A DNA stretch of 64,000 bases from Adiantum capillus-veneris. Its lineage: Eukaryota; Streptophyta; Polypodiopsida; Polypodiales; Pteridaceae. Within the stretch, counting starts at the first letter, position 1; every line of letters starts with the position of its first letter. The DNA lies in the NCBI GenBank assembly GCA_014529385.2, contig CM043942.1, positions 49,610,274 to 49,674,273 of the forward strand, read 5' to 3'. The translations under genes were made by a program, and so were the position numbers. Below are positions 22,753-33,045 of the stretch, piece by piece. The notes under the pieces were generated by a model, which had not been told where the DNA came from, made no database searches, and saw only the letters and a program-made list of their open reading frames with translations.

Positions 22753-24997
22753 GACTTTTGTTCAAGGGGGAGAACCAATCATCCTTGTGCATGAGCTCTT
22801 TTTTAGATGTACTTGGTATGGGGTTTTAAAAGAGATCTATCCTTGGCCCATTTCCATGCTTTCCATTCAAATGTGGATTCCTGAATTGGCATCAGACTGG
22901 TACTCAAGCCCTCAACAACTCTACAAACAAGTATCTTTTCCATGCCATTAAGTTGAAAATGATCTGCTAGTTGTCCAGAAGATTTCCAACGTCTGTTGGT
23001 TTTATCCCAGAAGTGTCTCAGCCGTTGGAGTCCTTTATTGTTTAGTCTTCTTGCTACCTCCCTCCAGTAGGGGTTTAGACTAACTCCATCCACCTTTGAC
23101 AACCATAGGGACCAGTGTGTTGTGGAGTTTTGGAAGTACCTGGTTAGTTCCCCCCATGCCACAGTATTGCATTTTCGTACCAGCTCTCCTCCTGTTGTGC
23201 CCCCCAATTTCAAATCAGCCCATCCATGGGCTAAAAGTTTTTCGTGCACCTCCATCTCATTCCACTGACCATCTTTAGAGAAAAGCTTTGACTTGTCAAT
23301 CATATCCTTGGTCATGATAGCCCAGGCTTGTTCTTGTTTTGCTATTGAGACCACAAACTTGGCGCAGAGAGCCTGGTCATGGACCACCGGGTTGTGTATT
23401 CCGAGGCCTCCTTGGGAAGTCGGTCGAGCAAAAACTTCCCACTTTGCCCACTGCCATGGTGACAAGACCTTGGTGTTGTTCTTCCATAAGAATCTCTTAA
23501 CAGGCTTCAAAAACTCCTTCCAATTATACTTGGCTATTTTGAGCAGAGGACTGGTGAAGGCAATGTAGGGGAGCAAGAATGAATTGATCACTTTTATGCG
23601 ACTTGGGAAGGGGAGCAGCTGAAACTCCCATCTTCTCATTTTTTTGGTTACCTTCTCGAAGACCCACTGAAAACCTTTGCTTGTGAGTAACATTCACCCC
23701 TAAGGGGGCACCCAGATGACGAAATATTCTTCCTTTAGTCACGATCTCCCTTGACCAGTGTGATGGGTCAAATGTGTCATCTTCCGTCAGGGAGATCAAT
23801 CTTGACTTCTCAATACTAAACTTTGCTCCTGAAGCCATGGCAAAAGTCTGCACAATCTCTACTGCCTTCCTGAGAACGTGAGGGTAGGATTATAAGAACA
23901 GGAGGGAGTCATCTGCGAACATTTTGGCTAAGAGTTGGTCATTTCCGGGCAAAGACAAACCTTGAATTTCACCCCGTGCAGCAGCTGCCTCGAGCATCGT
24001 CACAAGGGGATGCGAGCCGATGGCAAAAAGAAGAGGGGCCAATGGGGCATCCTTTCTTGATCGACCTTCTGGTTCCAAAAGTGCCTACAATTCTTTCAAT
24101 GAACAAGAGCTCAGAATGCCCTCCTACACCCAGGGTGTGAATCAAACGACAAAGTCCTGGCCCAAAGCCTAAAGTTTTCATGACATATTCAATAAAAGAC
24201 CACATACTTCTGTCATATGCCTTGTCCAGATCAAGCTACAGCAAGATGCACTCCTGCTTTGTGAAGGCAGCATACTCAATGCCAACCATTGCCGCCAAGA
24301 TATTGTCATAAGTCGACCTTCCTTTAACGAACCCATGCTAATGGGGAGAGATAACCTTGTCCAGGAGGGAAGGCATTCGAAGAGCAACTGCTTTGGTGAT
24401 GACTTTATATGACACTGTCATCATAGTTATGGGGCGCCAATGCTAACATGAGAGCAACATAGTTGTTTTGCAATAGGCTTGATGAGGCCTCTTTTCACAG
24501 AAGAATCCAACTGCCCCTTGACAAAAGCTTGATTAGACATATAGGTGAAGGGGCCCTTGAAGTCATCCCAAAACTCTCTAAAGAATTCAGTGGTCATGCC
24601 ATCCCACCTAGGGGACTTCTCCTTGCCAAGAGTTTGCAATGCGTACGAGCACTCATCTTCATAGAAGGCCAGCTCAAGACGACTGGCTTCAGGTTGATTG
24701 ATTTTTTTAACAACACTCTCGAGCAAGATTGCTCTTGCCGCATCCACTTCTTGAGACCGGGTCTCAGGTTGACCAATGATTGGCTTAAGTGATCTAGCAT
24801 CATTCGGGCCATAACATCCGGGTCATGTGTGGTGTATCCCTCCTCGTCTGTAAGACAGTGAATAGAGCTGCAACTTTTTTTTATTTTTAAGGATCTAAAG
24901 AAATGTGCTTGATTAGCGACCTCAGGTTGAAGAAGGGTCTCCTTGGACAACAGTCTCGCCCTCCTTACCAGATCGAGCTGTCGCTCAACAAGGTTGG
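22753..24997 (-). pseudogene. Inverted ORF2 segment (RT to post-RT) inside the LINE
   Basis: The minus strand carries ORF2 from NLVERQLDLVRRARLLSKET (24,990) through RT to the post-RT region ending DDWFSPLNKS (about 22,756). RT landmarks are LDSSVKRGLIKPI, SVIKAVALRMP-type sequence near 24,380, the GCPLAPLLFAI-like block near 24,040 and FADDSLLFL near 23,900. Frameshifts and stops are present. The flanking pieces on both sides are the same LINE on the plus strand: ORF1 to the left and the ORF2 tail to the right. The tail (SEAQWIEITTNNW...) takes up almost where this segment's 3' end stops, so the segment looks inverted in place. Confidence 0.8.
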
Positions 24998-25668
24998 CTC
25001 TTGTCAGAAGCCCAATGGATTGAGATCACGACAAACAATTGGAAGCCACAATGGCCCCAATATATGAAGGTGTTCCTATGGAAGGTGCTTTGGGGGGCCT
25101 TGCCAACGGCTGTTAAGATACAAGCACGAGGAATAGGGACCGACAGCTGCTCAGGGTGCCGAGGGGCCAGTGAAGACCTTGCACACCTTTTTATGGACTG
25201 CCCAACCATAAGAGGCCTAGCAGGGAAGGTGTGCAAATGGATACAAAGAACGTGGAAAATTGGTTTTTTCAAGAAGGATCCATTCCTTGGAGGAAAATGG
25301 TTTAGAAGTCCTACCCTTCTTGTATATACTCAGATTGTTAGGTATTGCTTCTTTCATAATATCTGAAAGGACAGGAACTGCTGCGTCTTTAATGATGAAA
25401 TTTCTGTTGCTAGCTTCTCAACGATTGTTCAAGAAAGTGAGGAGCTAATTTATAAGTTTAGTGAAAGCCATGACTGGATTGGGGCAACCCATGCCATTCA
25501 ATCGAATCCCTTATAGGGTTTTGGAGCATAGTGGTTTTTTGTGATTTGTAAGCCTACTATTATATCCGACTCCCAAGGCTCGGCCTGAGCTTGAGGACGG
25601 TTTGTAATTCTCTTAACGACAATCTAATACAATCACTCACAATTGTGAGTTTTGCAAAAAAAAAAAGA
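24998..25668 (+). pseudogene. LINE ORF2 C-terminal zf-RVT-like region and 3' end
   Basis: The plus-strand frame 25,001-25,366 reads WPQYMKVFLWKVLWGALPT, then CSGCRGASEDLAHLFMDCP and GLAGKVCKWIQRTWKI. This is the Cys/His zf-RVT-like domain at the end of plant L1 ORF2, which helps bind the RNA. The 3' UTR follows, ending with a perfect 16-base palindrome (ACTCACAATTGTGAGT, 25,636-25,651) and an A tract at about 25,657-25,667. Confidence 0.88.
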
Positions 25669-25735
25669 CAGCCTTTCAAATGCTTTTTTTTTTGGCAAAA
25701 CTCACAATTGTGAGTGATTGTATTAGAAAGAGAAA
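25622..25735. repeat. Inverted repeat of two LINE 3' tails, tail to tail
   Basis: A plus-strand tail (TAATACAATCACTCACAATTG..., then poly(A)) is followed within about 20 bp by its mirror image (poly(T), GGCAAAACTCACAATTGTG..., GATTGTATTAG). Each arm contains the palindrome ACTCACAATTGTGAGT. The second tail is only about 50 bp long before LTR-like sequence begins, so it is a very short 3' stub on the minus strand. Confidence 0.85.
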
Positions 25736-25744
25736 ATAGAAAAT

Positions 25745-26058
25745 GCTATTCTTTAAGTCTCAAGGAACACAAAGAATGTATTGTACCTAGTCCCTCTTTA
25801 TTAGGAGAATATATAATATAGAATCCTTTTGGATGGGAGACAGGCTCCAAATAAATCAGGTTCTTAATTGTTGTCAATTTCTCTAGTTCTCTCTATTTTA
25901 CAAGTATTGTTCATGCCAAGATAACTAGAGATAATGTTTATTTTGCTACTTTCAATCAAGTACTCTCCCTATGCTCATTAGAAGTTCTCTAAAAGAAATG
26001 ATCACTACTGTCATTTTAATTCTGCAAAAATCAATGGTATTAGCCTAATTCCATTACA
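25745..26058 (+). repeat. Truncated 5' LTR of the outer plus-strand gypsy element
   Basis: From GGAACACAAAGAAT (about 25,764) onward, the sequence matches the last part of the 3' LTR at 43,380-43,665. Shared blocks include AATCCTTTTGGA, GGCTCCA.ATAAAT, CAATTGTTGTCAAT and TATTGTTCATGC. It ends CCATTACA at 26,058, directly before a primer site. Only about 300 bp of an LTR that is about 1.6 kb at the other end remains. The two copies are clearly diverged, so the insertion is old. Confidence 0.7.
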
Positions 26059-26059
26059 T

Positions 26060-26071
26060 TGGTATTAGAGC
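26060..26071 (+). other. Primer binding site, tRNA-iMet type
   Basis: TGGTATTAGAGC, one base from the canonical TGGTATCAGAGC, lies 1 bp after the CA end of the LTR remnant. It defines the start of the internal region of the outer gypsy element on the plus strand. Confidence 0.85.
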
Positions 26072-26469
26072 TATTGGTTTCTCTTTTTAAGAAGAGAGGT
26101 CCTTTAGTTTTCCACAAAGGTTGGAGTTGTTCATTGCAAGAGGGTAAGTGGAACATGGATCTATTACCTCGGTTGGAATGAACAGAGTTCAAGGTACACC
26201 ATTGGGAACTATAGACTTAATAATGGAGTCTTTTGGGACTTTTCTTTGACGTAACCTTATTGAGCTACTGGCAAGCTTGACACGAAGCATATCAATTGGA
26301 CACTATTAGACCCTCTCCACTACTCTTTGCAATTAACAATCTCTAAACCATGTGTGTGGTTGCTTGAGTGCTAATTTTCAAAAGTTAAGAAGAGTAGAAA
26401 CTAAGGTTTTGAAGTTGCCAAAGAACAAAGTAGCTTACACATAAATTTAGTTAGCATGGATGACAATAA

Positions 26470-27380
26470 TAAAGAGAGTAGAATGAGATGATGTTTATTT
26501 TTCACATGAAGGTGCAACGAATGATGCCCCCATTTTTGTGAACTATCTTCTCACTAGGTTGCAACAAGCCATGGGCAACCCACTTTACAAACTTAAGTTG
26601 CGCACCCATGGGATTCTCCAAACACCCCAGGTGGAGAGAGAGCTTAGGAAGCCTCTTGTTGAGACTTCCAAAAGAAGATTCATCGGTGAGATAAGAGGAG
26701 GAACCAAATGAAAGAGAAAGAAGTGAATCTCCAAAGCCTTTGGAGGATGTGGCCTTGCAGAGATGGTGGTCCCAACGATCTTCAATTCCTCCCAAGAGGA
26801 AAAGGGATCATATAGTACTTCTCCTCGCAATTCCAAGAAGGAAGGGAGGAATCAAAAGAAGAAAAGGGAGAGAAAGAGGTCACCCTCTTATCCATCTTCA
26901 TCATCTTCTTCCTCTTCCAATGAAAGCAGCGGATTATCTCCTAATGAGTTCAAGAGGAGAGGCCATTGGAAGACTTATGCTACTTGGAAAAGGTCCTACA
27001 AGCTCAAGAAGTTCAAAGAGGGAGAAAAGAACATCTCTTATCTCACCTATCATGGCACCGTTGGTACCATGAGAGCAAAGTCTTGGTCTTTATCCAACAA
27101 TTTAATGCAGCCTTTTGAGATGAAGGCTTCATGGAATCGTCTAAGCTAAGACATGTGCCCCTTGTTGGAAATTAATATAGCAACAAAAACAAAAAAATTG
27201 AGGAGAAAGGAGTCTACAAAGGTAAGAATAAACTCTCTCTTGAAGAGTTATAGAGTTTTTGCAAAGACAACAAATGTTTCCAGTGTAGGGAGTAGGGATA
27301 TGGCTATCGCACATGCCGCAAAAGGAATGCACACAACTGAGCCACCTAGGGCTTCTATGGTTGAAGCCCCAAAATAAAAA
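26470..27380 (+). pseudogene. Gag remnant of the outer gypsy element
   Basis: Plus-strand frames 26,740-27,149 contain a basic, Ser-rich stretch (KRKRD, SSSSSSSSNES, then KRRGHWKTYATWKRSYKLKKF) like Gag tails. A nucleocapsid knuckle is readable near 27,270-27,320 as CFQC...GYGYRTC, interrupted by a stop and with Tyr where His is expected. Frames are heavily shifted. 26,072-26,470 shows no coding signal and is probably leader. Confidence 0.6.
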
Positions 27381-27383
27381 AAA

Positions 27384-27740
27384 TTGTGGTTGCAAAGTAT
27401 CTCCCATTTCCTATGCTTGGGAAAGGTGAGAGTGCATGATTCCTTTGTCCTTTTTTACCTTGGCTCATCTCACAACTTTATATCAATGGAGTTGGCTACC
27501 AAGTTAGGCATACAAGCTTTTGAGATGAGAGACACTAGGACTATCGATGGGGCTTTCAAGGGACAAAACTCCTCTTTACTCCCTTGATTGGCAAATTGAA
27601 ACTTCATGTCCACAGCTATGTTGACAAAGAGGACTTTTTGATCTCCCCTCTCCAACATGAGGATGTTATCTTAGGGGCACCATGGTTCAATTTCACTGCT
27701 GCAAATATGAACTTCCCTAAAAGGAGAATATCTTTTTAAT
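27384..27740 (+). pseudogene. Aspartic protease remnant with lost active-site Asp
   Basis: The frame reads VRVHDSFVLFYLGSSHNFISMELATKLG, then AFEMRDTRTIDGAF and, after a frameshift, ILGAPWF. In this plant gypsy protease type the motif is normally D-x-GS/GA-S-HNFIS; here the Asp position is Tyr (TAC for GAC). That would make the protease inactive even without the frameshifts. Confidence 0.75.
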
Positions 27741-27755
27741 TATAGGAGAAAGAAC

Positions 27756-28357
27756 ATGTATATAGATGCTAATGAGTCGGGTCATACTATACCCCTTGTA
27801 AATACGCTTGCTTTTGATAAGTCAATGGAAAGCTCAATTTCTGTGTACATCATTTTTGTTAAAGTTTCCATAAATGATCCTAATGTTTTACTAAACAAAA
27901 ATGGTAGGAATCAAGAGGAATTAGAGTTGTTTAATTTCCTAAATATATTCCAACATGTTTTTATCGATGATATATTTGGAGAGTTACCTCCAAAACGAGG
28001 GGATGATGACCGTACAATAGAGCTTCTACCTGGGAGCTCACCGCCCAATAAGCCTCCCTATCAAGTTGTATAAGCTCAATAAGAGGAGTTCATGAGGCAA
28101 GTACATAAACTGGTTGAGAAAGGGATGGTGAAACCTAGCTCCTCTCCTTTCTGTTCACCAATCCTTCTAGTACAAAATAAAGACGGCACATATCGCACTT
28201 GATAGGATCACTATCAAAAATAGATTTATCGTGCCATGGGTAAAAGACCTGTTTGACAAGTTACAAGGGCCTACCTACTTTAGCAGGATTAACCTTAAAG
28301 TGGCTATCATCAAATAAGGATAGCCAATGAGATATTGTAAAGACCTCTTTTTGCATG
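27756..28357 (+). pseudogene. RT N-terminal part of the outer element, cut by the nested insertion
   Basis: The frame reads VFIDDIFGELPPKRGDDDRTIELLPGSSP, then after stops LVEKGMVKPSSSPFCSPILLVQNKDGTYR and a degraded segment to 28,357. This corresponds to RT before the PFG block. The reading stops at the ACGT target duplication (28,358-28,361) of the nested Tat-type element and resumes in the correct register at 37,117. Confidence 0.85.
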
Positions 28358-28361
28358 ACGT
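28358..28361. other. Target site duplication (left), ACGT
   Basis: ACGT directly precedes the TGTGAGC start of the nested element's left LTR and is repeated at 37,117-37,120 directly after the right LTR. Confidence 0.8.
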
Positions 28362-29502
28362 TGTGAGCGGGATGAAAACACACACAGCGCCTCTATAACG
28401 ACCCGACACACACTCTTGGAATGATACACACACACACACTATGGGGCACCACTTGGCTTACACAACACACCTGGCCGAGACAGGGAACACACCTCTGGAG
28501 TGAGAGGATAGAGACTATCCCCTTGCCCACTCCACACACACACACACACACACACACCCAAAAACCTAAGCTCAAAAGAAGAGAATTTCTGATGTTTAGA
28601 TACAATTGAGCTTGGGCCAACACCAATGGGGCAAAAAGCTCACACAATATGGGTAAAAGATACCAGATACAATCACAAATTGGAGCAAAAGCTTTGCTCA
28701 TAGGAGAAACTTACACAGCCAAAAAAGAAGAAAAAGAGTGAGGAATTTGGCAAAATGGATAGCGCCATCGCGTTCGAAACGGACCAAAACCCCAGTCTAC
28801 AATGTCAAAGTGCTCAAATCCGACATCCGATGAGCAGTTTACGACCAAAACAGGCTCCAAAAACCCCAAAAACACACCTGCGGCTGTTCCTCCTCTCTTC
28901 TCCACGTTTTTTCTGGTCTTCTCTCTGTTTTTCCAGTTCCCACACTTAGCTTTATTACTTGGGCACCCTTGGACTTTTAGATGACCTCAAACGGACCCCG
29001 AACAAGCCAAAAACTGACCTCGCAGTGCATAGTTGTCACCTTTGTGCATCATCCGCACACCTGGCACTCAGCTTTTCTCAATAATGCATCCTTCAACCAT
29101 GTGAAGTAGCCCCAAAAAGTGGTCCTCATGATGACCTTTCTGCATAATTATCACAAGAAAACACCCACGTCGTGTCCGTACTTCTTCGCGTGCAAGTACT
29201 GACCCCATTCGACGTCCTGATGCCACTAGATGCCATCTGACGCACCTGCTTACCTCATGTCGTCGGCCCGCAGATAGCTGCCTCGAGAAGTTTTACATGC
29301 TACCAACTCCTCCTTATTGTAGAAAAAACACACTGGTACTGATAATAGTGAAAATCGTTGCACTATGTACACCTTGTCCTACCTGTACACACGTGGGCCC
29401 CACGTAACCACCTGGCTATGGAAATTGGGCAATCCTTTATTCGATGCACCATGCATGTGTATGTACATATGCGCAATCCCTTGCTCCAAAAAACTCCTGA
29501 CA
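28362..29502 (-). repeat. LTR (3' LTR) of the nested Tat-type gypsy element
   Basis: This LTR of 1141 bp runs TGTGAGCGGG...CTCCTGACA as written on the plus strand. It matches 35,972-37,116 nearly base for base, including the (CA)n tract near 28,540, the TTTTTTCTGGTCTTCTCTCT block and GTGGGCCCCACGTAACCAC. The few differences suggest a fairly recent insertion compared with the host element. Short ORFs inside are not genes. Confidence 0.95.
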
Positions 29503-29679
29503 TAATTTGCCCATCCCCTAGCCTACTAGATCATTCATGATCAGCAGCAGCAAAAAGCGATATGAGACTCGCAGCGTCACAAGTCTCCTCATCCTTCACC
29601 AACACTCCTTGATCCACATACAACTCATCTTGCTCCACCATCATTAACCTGGCATGATATAATTTAAGACGCAATCCAT

Positions 29680-31548
29680 TTACCCTTGACTTATGTAGAT
29701 CCCATCCAGGTTAGCCAACTGATATGTATCATTTGGAAAACACTCCACTACCTTGAAAGGGCCTTCCCACTTAATCTGAAACTTCTTTTGGAAGGTGTTG
29801 TCCAGCTTACTGTAGTAACGCAAAACTAATTCATGCTTCTTGATACCCTTACTTTTGACCTTTTCATTTATCTTTGCCAAAGCCTTATCCTGCATCTGCC
29901 GATAATGCTCCAATGCGCTCATCCTATCCAACTGAACCTCCTGTAACTGTAAGAGCCTCTCTTTGAATGCATTACTAGACGGCCCAAGTAGCTTCTCTAG
30001 CATCTTTACTGCAGGCAACTCTACTTCCACAGGCAATAGTGCTTCCTTTTCATATACCAAATGAAATGGAGTAAACCCTGTACCTGTCTTCACCGAAGTA
30101 CGGTAAGCCCATAATGCACTAGGCAATTCCAAATCCCAATTCTTTCCTTGGTGCTCTGTCACTTTCGAAAGAATCTGTACCAACTCACCATTGAATCTTT
30201 CATTTAAGCCATTACACTGTGGGTAATAAGGAGTGGTATGCTGGTGCCTAATCTTCATCTTTGCACATAAAAAATCTAGCAGTTTAGCTCTAAAGCCAGG
30301 CCCCTTATCGGAAAGTAGCTCCAGTGGCACCCCAAACTTGCAACATATTTCATCATACACAAATTTTGCCACATCCTTTGTAGTGATCTTTTTTACTCCT
30401 ATAGCCTCTGCCCATCTAGAGAGATAGTCCACTACAGTCAAAATATAGCTTTTGCCCCTACTTGTGATAGGTAACGGGCCTATTGCATCAATTCCCCACT
30501 TTTCAAACACATCAAACGCCATAATGGTTTTTCGTAGCTCTGGCTTCAACACTCTCTTCCCAAATGGTTGACACCTATTGCAAGACCTACACCAATGGTG
30601 AACATCCTTGTGCAAACTAGGCCATACATACCCCTCTTGCAAAATCTTATGCAAGGTGATCTTTAGAGAAAAATGTCCACCACATGCGCCTTCATGATTC
30701 TCTTCCAACACTCTGTAAAGCTCCTCCCACCAAGGTACACGTCTCAACACGAGATCAGCCCCTTTCATGTATAAGACATCACCAATCAATTTGTACCTGT
30801 ATGCTCTACGCACAAAACCATACTTCTTAGACTTCTGAATCTCCTTTGGAATGATTCCTGTTAGCAAAAACTCCTCTTCTTGAGCCAAACTTTCCCGGCC
30901 ATGATAAAGAGGTAAAGTGGTCCTCAACACAAATAGCTCCCCAATCATGCGTTGAACTGCTTCATGTGCCTCTCCATTTAGAGCACGTTCAATGTGTCTG
31001 ATGCTCCATGCTTCGAAATTTTTTAACAGGCCTTTAATTCTGAAGCACATTTCCTTCAATGAGGTGTTCTTGCTCTTCCATACACCCAACACTTGCTTCA
31101 CCACTAACAAGGCATCACCTTTTATGCTCAACCTTCGAACCCCATGCTTCAAACAAATGTGTAGTCCGGCTTCCAGAGTAGCATATTCAGCCTCATTGTT
31201 ACTATGAGCATCCAATTTGAACCCTCTCTTGCATACTAGCTTCCCCTGTGGATCATAAAGTGCTATACCCCCTGAAGCTACATCATGGCTCTTTCTGTAT
31301 GAACCATCAAAGAAAAACACATGTGCATTGCTGATCTGTGGAACTTCTTCAACTACCTTTCTCACCACCTCTTCCTTAACAATAAGGGGATTCTCCTTGT
31401 AGGTCAACAAATCAGCTAGGGTAGCCCTTGTACTATCTTCCACTAGAAAAGAGAACTCAAACTCTTGCAACTCAAGTACCCATTTCTTCACCACATTTGA
31501 CATGTTAGTGCCATTAATTAACTGTGGCAAAAAGGCATAACTCATCAA
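29680..31548 (-). CDS. Second (archaeal-type) RNase H and integrase of the nested Tat-type element
   Basis: A 622-residue uninterrupted frame. Residues of about 75-210 form an extra RNase H domain: FFFDGSYRKS (Asp81), NNEAEYATLEAGL (Glu119) and SIKGDALLVVKQV (Asp145). The last acidic position is unclear (NGEAHEA instead of NxxAD). The integrase follows: a zinc-binding region (HFSLKITLHKILQEGY, CRSCNRCQ) and core motifs KWGIDAIGPLP, LSDKGPGF and CNGLNERFN, giving D, D and E. The end reads KWEGPFKVVECFPNDTYQLANLDG. The extra RNase H after the ancestral one is a hallmark of the plant Tat lineage. The frame looks functional. I found no chromodomain. Confidence 0.93.
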   Translation of the reverse strand: MMSYAFLPQLINGTNMSNVVKKWVLELQEFEFSFLVEDSTRATLADLLTYKENPLIVKEEVVRKVVEEVPQISNAHVFFFDGSYRKSHDVASGGIALYDPQGKLVCKRGFKLDAHSNNEAEYATLEAGLHICLKHGVRRLSIKGDALLVVKQVLGVWKSKNTSLKEMCFRIKGLLKNFEAWSIRHIERALNGEAHEAVQRMIGELFVLRTTLPLYHGRESLAQEEEFLLTGIIPKEIQKSKKYGFVRRAYRYKLIGDVLYMKGADLVLRRVPWWEELYRVLEENHEGACGGHFSLKITLHKILQEGYVWPSLHKDVHHWCRSCNRCQPFGKRVLKPELRKTIMAFDVFEKWGIDAIGPLPITSRGKSYILTVVDYLSRWAEAIGVKKITTKDVAKFVYDEICCKFGVPLELLSDKGPGFRAKLLDFLCAKMKIRHQHTTPYYPQCNGLNERFNGELVQILSKVTEHQGKNWDLELPSALWAYRTSVKTGTGFTPFHLVYEKEALLPVEVELPAVKMLEKLLGPSSNAFKERLLQLQEVQLDRMSALEHYRQMQDKALAKINEKVKSKGIKKHELVLRYYSKLDNTFQKKFQIKWEGPFKVVECFPNDTYQLANLDGIYISQG

Positions 31549-31560
31549 GAAAACAAAAGG

Positions 31561-32612
31561 TCATGGTAGCAAGTAATGACGAAATCGTTGGCAAGAAAAT
31601 ATTACACTAGCCATCACTAGCTCTACTTCCGAGAACTTTCTCTCCGCTACCAACTTCACTCGGCTTGCACAATTCACTGGCCTCATATAATGGCTGCCCT
31701 TCCCCTTTTGCAATAGCATGGCTCCAATGGAATCATCCCCTACTGAGGGATTTACATAAAAAACTTTCTCCCAATCAGGAGCCTGCATGGCTGACAACCC
31801 CCCTAACACCTCTTCCACCTCTTGAAACACTTGTCATCCCATTGCAATGGATCATGCTTTGCCACTTGTTGTAATGGATAAAGAATCTGAGAAGACAATG
31901 GAATAAACCTTGCCATGTACTTCACTTTTTGTATAAAGGTTGCCAATTGCTTCGTACTCGTAGGTGATGGAAGAAGAATAATAGACTTAACCTTGTCTGG
32001 ATCAGCCTCAATGCCATTTTCTGACACCATGTGGCCCAATAACTTCACCCTTGGCTGTGCTAGATGAAATTTCTTTGGATTTAGTTGTCCTCTACATTCA
32101 TCATATCGAGCCAATACCATCTGCAGCTTCTCATGGTGTTCAGCCCTACTGCTATAAACACAGAAGTCATCCATAAAAGCTTTAACACAACTACCAATGA
32201 ATGGTTCCAACACCCAATTTGCTCTCTCTTGATAGAAGGAAGGTCCATTTGACAACCCAAATGGCAATACTGTGTAGCAATAGCAGCCCCATGGCGTAAT
32301 AAAAATGGTCTTTGTGCGGTCTTTAAGAGCAATCTTCAATTGAAAATAGCTTGAAAAACCATCACACACACTGTACCTCTCATAACCTACCACTGAATCC
32401 AAGATCTGATCGATGAATGGAAGAGGATATGGGTTCTTCTTAGTGGCTGCGTTTAAGGGTTTAAAATCTACAAAAATTCTCCACTTCCCATCCTTCTTTG
32501 GACTGACTACAACTGGACTCACCCATTCTGTGGTCTCCACAGGGACTATGAACCCTGCCTTCAATAACTTGTCCACCTCTTCTCGCAAGGCTTCCATTTT
32601 CTCTTGACCCAT
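31561..32612 (-). pseudogene. Reverse transcriptase and ancestral RNase H of the nested element
   Basis: Two frames overlap at about 31,803-31,830. The first (31,803-32,612, 269 aa) is RT: LREEVDKLLKAGFIVPVE, KKDGKWRIFVDFKPLNAAT, YPLPFIDQILDSV, TPWGCYCYTVLPFGLSN and the active site KAFMDDFCVYS (MDD form), then LLGHMVSENGIEADPDKV. The second (31,561-31,830) is the connection and ancestral RNase H (VNPSVGDDSIGAMLLQKG, then YMRPVNCASR), with degraded catalytic acids, as is usual in dual-RNase H elements. One frameshift separates the two, and a stop or frameshift precedes the 622-aa frame. Confidence 0.92.
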
Positions 32613-32627
32613 ACTTCTTAGCCTTTG

Positions 32628-33045
32628 TCACACTGGCTTAGCACCTTCTTTCAGCTCTATATGCATCTCTTCACCCTTGAACCCTCTGATCTCTTCATAT
32701 GAAGTAATGAACAAATCAAGAAAACTAGCCAGCATGTGCAAATATATCTCCTTCTCCATATTTGAGAGGTCTCCACTGATCATTTGTGTCATCAATTCCT
32801 GCTTCTTTGACAACTCAAACTTGGTTTGCATTATCCCTTCAATCACTTCATAAGGCTCTTCACTTTCATCTTCAACCTCATTCGCAAAATGCAACTAAAC
32901 CAAACTCCTGGATTTCTTTGTCCATCAAAAGAAATGCAACATCAGCATCCTCATCACTGTTGGTAGTGCTATCAATGTCCTCATCTGTCACCGTGGAAGA
33001 GTCTTCATCACTAGACTCATCCTCATCTTCATAAAGCTCCTCTAA
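32628..33045 (-). pseudogene. PR-RT linker of the nested element
   Basis: The minus strand reads EDEDESSDEDSSTVTDED-type acidic sequence (33,040-32,900), then after one stop HFANEVEDESEEPYEVIEGI and LDLFITSYEEIRGFKGEEMH (32,628-32,894). The last stretch resembles the segment just before RT in plant gypsy polyproteins (SYEDIRGL/PGI). It links the protease frame to the RT frame. Confidence 0.7.
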
